Source: Bacteroidales bacterium (GTDB lineage: Bacteria; Bacteroidota; Bacteroidia; Bacteroidales; UBA932). From it: DNA of 21,807 bases. The translations under genes were made by a program, and so were the position numbers. The DNA lies in NCBI GenBank assembly GCA_024683255.1, contig JAIKYL010000099.1:1-21807 (forward strand), given 5' to 3'. Numbering within the stretch: the stretch's first letter is position 1; each line of letters starts with the position of its first letter. Positions 16,083 to 21,807 of the stretch are shown piece by piece. Below the pieces are notes generated by a model that worked only from the letters and a program-made list of their open reading frames with translations, searched no databases and was not told the DNA's origin.

Positions 16083-17630
16083 ATGAAAACCATCAAAAAT
16101 ATTCTTGGCATCCTTGCTGCCACTGTAGCAATGACTGCCTGCGTGGGTGATCTGAATGTAACGCCGATCGACCCCAACGCCAACACCGTGGACAAGGTGC
16201 TCACCTCCCAGGCAGCCCTTGACTCCTATATTTCCGGTGTGTACCTGGGCTTTGCCACTTCCGGTTACTACGGCCCCAACGGAGGCCCCTCCATTTCCGG
16301 TCTGGACGGTGGTGCATCTCAGTACATCCGCGGTCTGTACCACCACGAGGAGCTCACTACTGATGAGAGCCTCTGCGGTTGGAATGACCAGACCATCAAG
16401 AACTTCCACTATATGAACTGGACCACGGACGACACCTTCATCTATGCGTTCTATTCCCGCATCCTCATGCAGGTGGCTTCCGCCAACGAGTTCATCCGTG
16501 AAGTCAAGAAAGTAGATTTTGACGCCACTACCGTGGACCGTTACATTGACGAGGCCCGCGTCCTGCGCGCCATCGCCTACTACCATGCCCTGGACTGCTT
16601 CGGGAACGTTCCGTTTGCCACCGATGAGGACATCGTGGGCGTGAACCCCGAACAGATTTCCCGTGCCGACCTGTTTGCCTGGCTGGAAGGGGAGCTCAAG
16701 GACATCATCTCCGCCGGCAAACTGCCTGGAAAGAACAATGTGGTTCCCGGCCACGTGAGCATGGGCGCCGCCAAGTTTCTGCTGGCCAAGCTCTATCTGA
16801 ACGCCGAGGTGTTCACCGGCACCGCCCGCTGGAACGACTGCGCAACCACCCTCACCAGCCTGATGGGCGACGGCTACAGCCTGCACACCACATCGGCCGG
16901 CGTTTACAGCGCCTACCAGGAGCTGTTCCTTGCCGACAACGACAGGTGCACCGACGAGATCATCTTCGCCGTTCAGCAGGACGGTCTCTACACCCAGAGC
17001 TACGGTGTGACCAACTACCTCATCTTCGCCTCTACCGGCGGTAAGATGGACCCGGACGTGATGGGTATTTCCTCCGGCTGGGGCGGTCTCAGGATGACCC
17101 CCGAGTTCTACAACAAGTTCTCCGACGACGACGCCCGCAAACTCTTCTACACGGAGACCCAGCAGGCCGATATCGACGATGTGGGTGAATTCTCCAACGG
17201 TATGGCCTTCATGAAGTTCCGCAACCGCACCAGCACCGGTGGCTATGGCAAGGAACTGGGCTTTGTGGATACCGACTTCCCGCTCATGCGTTATGCCGAC
17301 GTGCTTCTTATGGCAGCAGAATGCCAGGCCCGTGGCGCTTCCATTGACGGCCTTTCCGCCTTCAATGCCGTGCGTGCCCGTGCCGGACTGGCTCCTGTGA
17401 GCAATCTCTCGCTGGACGAGATCCTTGACGAGCGTGCCCGCGAACTCTATCAGGAGTGCTGGCGCCGCAACGACCTCATCCGCTTTGGCAAATTCACTTC
17501 CGGATATACCTGGCAGTGGAAGGGCGAGACCAAGGACGGCCGGGATGTGGACAGCTACCGTGTACTGTTCCCGATTCCCGACAGCGACCGCCTTGCCAAC
17601 TCCAACCTGCAGCAGAATCCCGGTTATTAA
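16083..17630 (+). CDS. susD: SusD-like surface glycan-binding lipoprotein
   Basis: This 515-residue protein has a lipoprotein signal with Cys at residue 20 (LAATVAMTAC). It has the RagB/SusD fold: an N-terminal half rich in helices (YFRI-type TPR region, e.g. EARVLRAIAYYHALDCFGNVP) and the C-terminal family signature (ADVLLMAAECQARG, FNAVRARAGLAPV, DERARELYQECWRRNDLIRF). It forms a lid on SusC and delivers malto-oligosaccharides. It starts 14 bp after susC and the frame is intact. The residues that contact starch in B. thetaiotaomicron SusD were not aligned, so the ligand is assigned by context only. Confidence 0.96.
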   Translation: MKTIKNILGILAATVAMTACVGDLNVTPIDPNANTVDKVLTSQAALDSYISGVYLGFATSGYYGPNGGPSISGLDGGASQYIRGLYHHEELTTDESLCGWNDQTIKNFHYMNWTTDDTFIYAFYSRILMQVASANEFIREVKKVDFDATTVDRYIDEARVLRAIAYYHALDCFGNVPFATDEDIVGVNPEQISRADLFAWLEGELKDIISAGKLPGKNNVVPGHVSMGAAKFLLAKLYLNAEVFTGTARWNDCATTLTSLMGDGYSLHTTSAGVYSAYQELFLADNDRCTDEIIFAVQQDGLYTQSYGVTNYLIFASTGGKMDPDVMGISSGWGGLRMTPEFYNKFSDDDARKLFYTETQQADIDDVGEFSNGMAFMKFRNRTSTGGYGKELGFVDTDFPLMRYADVLLMAAECQARGASIDGLSAFNAVRARAGLAPVSNLSLDEILDERARELYQECWRRNDLIRFGKFTSGYTWQWKGETKDGRDVDSYRVLFPIPDSDRLANSNLQQNPGY

Positions 17631-17645
17631 TAGATGATCTGCCTT

Positions 17646-20600
17646 ATGAAGAAAATATTATCCATCCTTTCTGCAGGACTTCTGGCCATCTTTGCCGTAT
17701 CCTGCGTCCAGGAGCAGCTGGCCATGTACGACGCCTCCAAGGCATCGGCACCCGTGCTGCAGTCCTTCACGGTGACAGACGATGATGTTACCATAGACTT
17801 TACTCCGGGTTCCTTCGGCCAGGACTTCAACCAGAAGATGCCGGTGAACCATTCCGTGATCCTCAAGAGCGTGGACGGCAACGCGGTGGAAACCGTGATT
17901 CCTTCCACCGTCAAGGACGGTAAGATTGTCATTTCCGTGACCAACCTGTCCAAGACCCTTATGGGTATGGGCTATGCCGAAGGTCAGGTAGTGTCCCTGG
18001 AAATGGCCATCCGCGCTTCCATGCAGGAAGTGGCCCGTGACAACCGCCGGAACGGTTTCACCGAATCGGCCGGTACCATCAGCATTCCCAATTACGAGAT
18101 CTACATTCCTACGGGTGATCCTTATGGCCGTTACACCGAAAAGAGCCCTTGGGGCCTGGTAGGTTCCTTCAACGACTGGGGCGGCAGCCCGGATGTGGAG
18201 ATGTGGACCAACGGTACCCTCCACGTGGTGAAGGGCGTCACGCTGGAAGCCGGCACGGAAGTGAAATTCCGCAAGGATTCCTCCTGGGATGTTAACCTTG
18301 GTTACGCCGACGGCGTCAGCTCCTACACCCTTGGTGAAGAATTCGCCCTCGCTCCCGGTGGCGCAAACATCGTGATTGCCGAAACCGGCCGCTACGACAT
18401 GATTATTGACGTGGAAGGCCAGACCTGTAAGATCATTGAATCCGTAGCCGGACAGGAAGACCCGTACGCCGCCTACAAGGAAGTAAGTCCTTGGAGCGTA
18501 ATCGGTTCCTTCAACAGCTGGGGCGGTGATGTGGAGATGGTGACCAACGGCACCCTGCACGTGTGCAAGAACATCACCTTCGCCGCCGGTGACGAATTCA
18601 AGTTCCGCAAGGACGCCGACTGGGGCACCAACTTCGGTTATGCCGATGGCGTTAGCTCCTACACCCTTGGTGAAGAATTCTCCGTGGGTCAGGACGGTGC
18701 CAACATCGTGATTGCCGAATCCGGCGCTTACGACCTCTTCCTGGATCCCGCCAACGCTACGGCCAAGATCATCAAGACCCAGGCCGTCACCATTGATCCG
18801 TACGCCTCCTACAAGGAAACCAGCCCCTGGAGCGTTATCGGCTCCTTCAACAGCTGGGGCGGCGATGTGGAAATGGTCACCAACGGTACCCTGCATGTTG
18901 CCAAGGCCGTCGCTTTCACCGCCGGCACCGAGTGGAAATTCCGCAAGGACGCCGACTGGGCCGTGAACTTCGGTTATGCCGATGGCGTGAGCTCATACAC
19001 CCTGGGTGAGGAATTCGCCCTGGGCCAGGACGGTGCCAACATCGTCATTGCCGAAGACGGCGTTTACGACCTCATCCTGGATCCGGAGAACGCTACCGGT
19101 AAGATCATCGCCTCCGTGGCCGTTGACCAGCCCGAACCTCCGGCACCCGAGGATAAGCCTAAGATGTGGTCCCTGATCGGCACCCTCAACGGTACCGGCT
19201 GGGATACCGACTTCGACATGACCAACACCAGCGGCGATGTCTGGATGATCCGCAGCGTCAAGGTGACTGCCTCCGACGAGTTCAAGATCCGCGCCGACCA
19301 TGACTGGGCCAAGAGCGTGGGCGGTCCCGAGGAGAACTCCACCAGCACCATCGATCCCACCAACCCTTACGGTGTCTACAAGCCCGAACTGGGTAAGGCT
19401 TTCGAGGCCAAGGACAAGAACATCCAGATTGGCAAGGACGGCCTGTTTGACGTTACCTTCGACTACGCCGCCAAGACCATCCTCATTGAGGAGCACGTGT
19501 CTGTTTACTCCCTCATCGGCATGATCAACGGTACCGAATGGAATACCGACTTTGCCATGAGCGAAAAGAACGGCGTGTGGACCAGCGAAGTGGTTAAGAT
19601 CAACGGTGGCTTCAAGATCCGTTACGACTACTCCTGGGACGATGAGAACACCTTTGGCGCCGATGCCGGTTTTGAGCCTCAGCTGGGCGTTCCGTTCACC
19701 GCAACGCAGCCCGGTTCCGACATCAAGCTGGCCGAAGGCAGCTATAAGGTACAGTTCACTCCTGCCACCAAGGAAGTGGTGATCAACGCCGTTAACTTCC
19801 CCGAGCACCTGTACATGATCGGCGCCGAATTCGGCGGATGGGACTGGAATTCCGACGGTGTAGTGGAAATGGTTCCCGTAGTGTATCAGCCCGACTGGGG
19901 CGACGGCTGCAACAAGTCCGAGGCCCAGTTCTGGACGGTTCGCTACTTCACCGCCAATGAAGGCTTCAAGTTCTGCAGCCAGCGTGCCTGGAACGGCGAC
20001 TTCTGGGGTCTGGACACCAACGAAGGCTTTGTGGAGAGCGGCGGCAACTGCACCGTGACCGAAAGCGGCTTCTATCTGGTACATGTGGACCTCAAGCGCA
20101 GCATCGTGCACGTGGAGCCCGCCCGTGTCTTTGGTATCGGCCCCTGCTTCGGTGGTTATGAAACTGCTATGGACGCTGCCCTCTTCAAGGCCGACGGCAA
20201 GCAGCTCAAGGCTACCGTACAGACCGGTGGTGAACTCCGCATGTATGTGGAATCCGCCATTGCCAATTCCGACTGGTGGACCCGTGAGTTCATCATCCTG
20301 GACGGCAAGATCGACTACCGTGGCGACGACGAAGGCCAGGGAGACCAGGCCCGCGTGAACGTACTGCAGAACCAGGTGGTTGTGCTGGACTTCAACGCCG
20401 GTACCGGTGAAATCCTGGGTGAAGGCCAGGAGCCCGAACCCACCGGCTTCGGCGACTACATCTACGCCATCGGCGGTGACACCGGCTGGAGCGCCTGCTA
20501 TCCGCTCAGAAGCAGCGTGGAAGGCGGTGTTAACACCGGAAAGTACAAAGGCTTCGGCTATCTGAGCCAGGAGTTCAAGTTCAAGCCCAACGAGAACGAC

Positions 20601-21014
20601 TGGAACGGTGACTGGGAGTTCGACAGCGAAGGCAAGATTGCCGACAACGGCGGCGCCAACTGCCCGGCTCCGGAAGCCTCCTACTACATGATTGAGGTGG
20701 ACCTGAACGAGATGAGCTACAAGCTTACGCCCGTCACCACCATCGGCATTGTGGGTCCTGCCCAGGCCGGTGGCTGGGATGCCGATACGGATATGACCTA
20801 CAACGCCGAGAGCGGCGCCTGGGAGGCCACCGTGGCACTCTCCGCCGGAGAGATGAAGTTCCGGGCCAATGACGACTGGGGCATCAACTGGGGCGGTGCT
20901 CTGGATGCCCTCACCCAGGGCGGCAATAATATCGCAGTAGAGGCCGGCACCTACGCCATCAAGCTCTTTGCCTGGTGCGACGGCAAGGCCTATGCTACCA
21001 TGACCGCTCAGTAA
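17646..21014 (+). CDS. Giant SusE/SusF-like starch-binding lipoprotein with nine repeated modules
   Basis: This 1122-residue lipoprotein (Cys20 in LAIFAVSCVQEQ) starts at ATG 17646; the ATG at 17634 would precede the signal peptide. Residues 25-150 look like the SusE N-terminal Ig-like domain. Nine modules follow, each opening with a W/Y-x-h-h-G-x-F/hydrophobic strand near residues 166, 280, 392, 506, 620, 721, 827, 937 and 1031. Modules 1-3 share GSFNxWGG, KFRKDxxW and GYADGVSSYTLGEEF; the last has FRANDDWGINWGG. These are the patterns of the SusE/SusF starch-binding domains. B. thetaiotaomicron SusE and SusF carry two and three, so this protein is two to three times longer. It likely holds starch at the cell surface. 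Confidence 0.88.
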   Translation: MKKILSILSAGLLAIFAVSCVQEQLAMYDASKASAPVLQSFTVTDDDVTIDFTPGSFGQDFNQKMPVNHSVILKSVDGNAVETVIPSTVKDGKIVISVTNLSKTLMGMGYAEGQVVSLEMAIRASMQEVARDNRRNGFTESAGTISIPNYEIYIPTGDPYGRYTEKSPWGLVGSFNDWGGSPDVEMWTNGTLHVVKGVTLEAGTEVKFRKDSSWDVNLGYADGVSSYTLGEEFALAPGGANIVIAETGRYDMIIDVEGQTCKIIESVAGQEDPYAAYKEVSPWSVIGSFNSWGGDVEMVTNGTLHVCKNITFAAGDEFKFRKDADWGTNFGYADGVSSYTLGEEFSVGQDGANIVIAESGAYDLFLDPANATAKIIKTQAVTIDPYASYKETSPWSVIGSFNSWGGDVEMVTNGTLHVAKAVAFTAGTEWKFRKDADWAVNFGYADGVSSYTLGEEFALGQDGANIVIAEDGVYDLILDPENATGKIIASVAVDQPEPPAPEDKPKMWSLIGTLNGTGWDTDFDMTNTSGDVWMIRSVKVTASDEFKIRADHDWAKSVGGPEENSTSTIDPTNPYGVYKPELGKAFEAKDKNIQIGKDGLFDVTFDYAAKTILIEEHVSVYSLIGMINGTEWNTDFAMSEKNGVWTSEVVKINGGFKIRYDYSWDDENTFGADAGFEPQLGVPFTATQPGSDIKLAEGSYKVQFTPATKEVVINAVNFPEHLYMIGAEFGGWDWNSDGVVEMVPVVYQPDWGDGCNKSEAQFWTVRYFTANEGFKFCSQRAWNGDFWGLDTNEGFVESGGNCTVTESGFYLVHVDLKRSIVHVEPARVFGIGPCFGGYETAMDAALFKADGKQLKATVQTGGELRMYVESAIANSDWWTREFIILDGKIDYRGDDEGQGDQARVNVLQNQVVVLDFNAGTGEILGEGQEPEPTGFGDYIYAIGGDTGWSACYPLRSSVEGGVNTGKYKGFGYLSQEFKFKPNENDWNGDWEFDSEGKIADNGGANCPAPEASYYMIEVDLNEMSYKLTPVTTIGIVGPAQAGGWDADTDMTYNAESGAWEATVALSAGEMKFRANDDWGINWGGALDALTQGGNNIAVEAGTYAIKLFAWCDGKAYATMTAQ
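18117..19130 (+). repeat. Three tandem in-gene repeats of about 336-342 bp
   Basis: Units at 18117-18458, 18459-18794 and 18795-19130 encode 114, 112 and 112 residues, each starting with D-P-Y-x-x-Y. Units 2 and 3 are closest: long protein stretches are identical while many synonymous bases differ, so the duplication is not brand new. The amino-acid pattern seems to be kept by selection. The six further modules of the same protein are much more divergent. Confidence 0.85.
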
Positions 21015-21024
21015 TGTTCTTTCG

Positions 21025-21052
21025 GACGGGAGCCCCTGACCGGACTCCCGTC
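21025..21052 (+). terminator. Hairpin in the gap between the SusE/F-like gene and the amylase gene
   Basis: GACGGGAG (21025-21032) and CTCCCGTC (21045-21052) form a perfect 8-bp stem around a 12-nt loop. No T-run follows; the next bases are TGCCAATTAATAA. It begins 11 bp after the upstream stop and ends 19 bp before the next ATG. It may be a partial terminator or an mRNA-protecting or processing structure. Confidence 0.5.
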
Positions 21053-21071
21053 TGCCAATTAATAACGCGCC

Positions 21072-21807
21072 ATGAAAAGATTCCTTTATATGGCTCTGTC
21101 GGCGGTACTCCTGTTCACCGCCTGCAAAGAGGAGCCCACGGTCCAGGAAGAAGAACTGAACTTCTCCGTCACACCTTCCAGCCTTTCCTTCAAGGCCGAG
21201 GATTCTTCGTCCAAGCTCATTACCATTACCACCAACGGCAACTGGACAGCCTCGCCGGCGGCGGACTGGCTCCATCTGGACAAGAACTCCGGTTCCGGCA
21301 ACGGCGCCGTCACGGTGACGGTATCGGCCAATGCGGAAGAGGTGGTCCGTTCGGCCAATATCCTTTTAATAGGGAACAAGGAGGGATCCAAGGAGCAGCA
21401 GTTCTCCGTGAGCGTGACCCAGGAAGAATCCGGAAACCACACCCTGGTGCCTTCCCCGGCTGCCTTCGACGGGAACAAGCGCGCTTCCACCACCTACCAG
21501 CTGCTGGTGTACTCCTTTGCCGACAGCAACGGAGACGGGGTGGGGGATTTCAACGGCATCGCCTCCAAGCTGGACTATCTGGACGGGCTGGGTGTAACGG
21601 GCCTTTGGCTGAGTCCCATTCATCCTTCAGACTCCTACCACGGCTACGACGTTACGGATTATTATGCCGTAAATCCGAAGTTCGGCACGGAGGAAGACTT
21701 CAAAAACCTGGTGAAAAAGGCGCACGAGAAGGGAATCCAGATCTATATCGACTATGTGCTTAACCATTCCGGAAAGGGAAACGAGTGGTTCCAGCAGGCT
21801 CTCGCGG
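21072..21807 (+). CDS. susG: SusG-like outer-membrane alpha-amylase, BACON-GH13 lipoprotein (5' part only)
   Basis: The gene runs off the window; 245 complete codons are visible. A lipoprotein signal ends at Cys18 (SAVLLFTACKEE). Residues about 28-118 match the BACON domain (ITTNGNWTASPAADWLHLD, then VSVTQEE), a beta-sandwich often found in surface glycan enzymes. From about 135 the GH13 barrel begins: LLVYSFADSNGDGVGDFNGI, LGVTGLWLSPIHPS and conserved region I DYVLNH (D227-H232). The catalytic Asp, Glu and Asp lie beyond the end. GH13 enzymes at this place in sus operons cut starch at alpha-1,4 bonds on the cell surface. A neopullulanase-type specificity is possible. Confidence 0.88.
   Translation, partial: MKRFLYMALSAVLLFTACKEEPTVQEEELNFSVTPSSLSFKAEDSSSKLITITTNGNWTASPAADWLHLDKNSGSGNGAVTVTVSANAEEVVRSANILLIGNKEGSKEQQFSVSVTQEESGNHTLVPSPAAFDGNKRASTTYQLLVYSFADSNGDGVGDFNGIASKLDYLDGLGVTGLWLSPIHPSDSYHGYDVTDYYAVNPKFGTEEDFKNLVKKAHEKGIQIYIDYVLNHSGKGNEWFQQALA

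Noticed and set aside
18993..21275. Long open frame of 760 codons on the minus strand opposite the SusE/F-like gene
   Set aside because: Same type of antisense shadow; the plus strand has clear repeated domains and a lipoprotein signal.
1..21807. CRISPR arrays, tRNA or rRNA genes, insertion sequences, integrases or other mobile genes
   Set aside because: None seen: no regularly spaced short repeats of CRISPR type, no transposase or integrase frames, and no tRNA-like cloverleaf in the few intergenic gaps.

Overview
The window looks like chromosomal DNA of a member of the Bacteroidales, probably an uncultured gut or rumen lineage; genus and species cannot be fixed from the sequence. The evidence is a SusC/SusD pair, promoters of the Bacteroidota type (TTTG, about 20 bp, TAnnTTTG), start codons without Shine-Dalgarno sequences, lipoproteins with Cys at position 18-20, and typical Bacteroidota families (GH9, discoidin-bearing GH43, CBM20-GH77, LytS/LytTR).

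Region 1 (1-1292) holds the end of an ECF-type sigma factor followed closely by a coiled-coil membrane protein and a small soluble protein, probably one operon. It ends in a 231-bp gap containing a long imperfect inverted repeat. Region 2 (1293-7112) is a divergent pair of secreted glycosidases, GH9 (minus) and GH43-discoidin-FN3 (plus). The GH43 gene is coupled by a TAATG overlap to a cytoplasmic YqiA-like esterase fused to a degenerate HAD domain.

Region 3 (7113-21807) is a starch/maltodextrin utilisation locus: malQ (CBM20-GH77, DPE2-like), a convergent LytTR response regulator and LytS-type kinase, then an operon of an MFS sugar transporter, susC, susD, a very large SusE/F-like lipoprotein with nine repeated modules, and the start of a BACON-GH13 lipoprotein amylase (SusG-like) cut by the window end. 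The inferred route is: surface amylase and SusE/F-like protein hold and cut starch, SusCD import oligosaccharides into the periplasm, the MFS protein carries maltose or maltodextrin into the cytosol, and MalQ disproportionates it.

The most interesting signal is regulatory. Motifs close to CCGTTCGTC, which resemble the published LytTR/AlgR site, lie at exact 21-bp steps, twice before malQ and three times before the MFS-sus operon. Each array stands at almost the same distance from a TATTTTTG -7 element. The only regulator encoded between these promoters is the LytS/LytTR pair, which suggests a self-contained two-component starch regulon in place of SusR.
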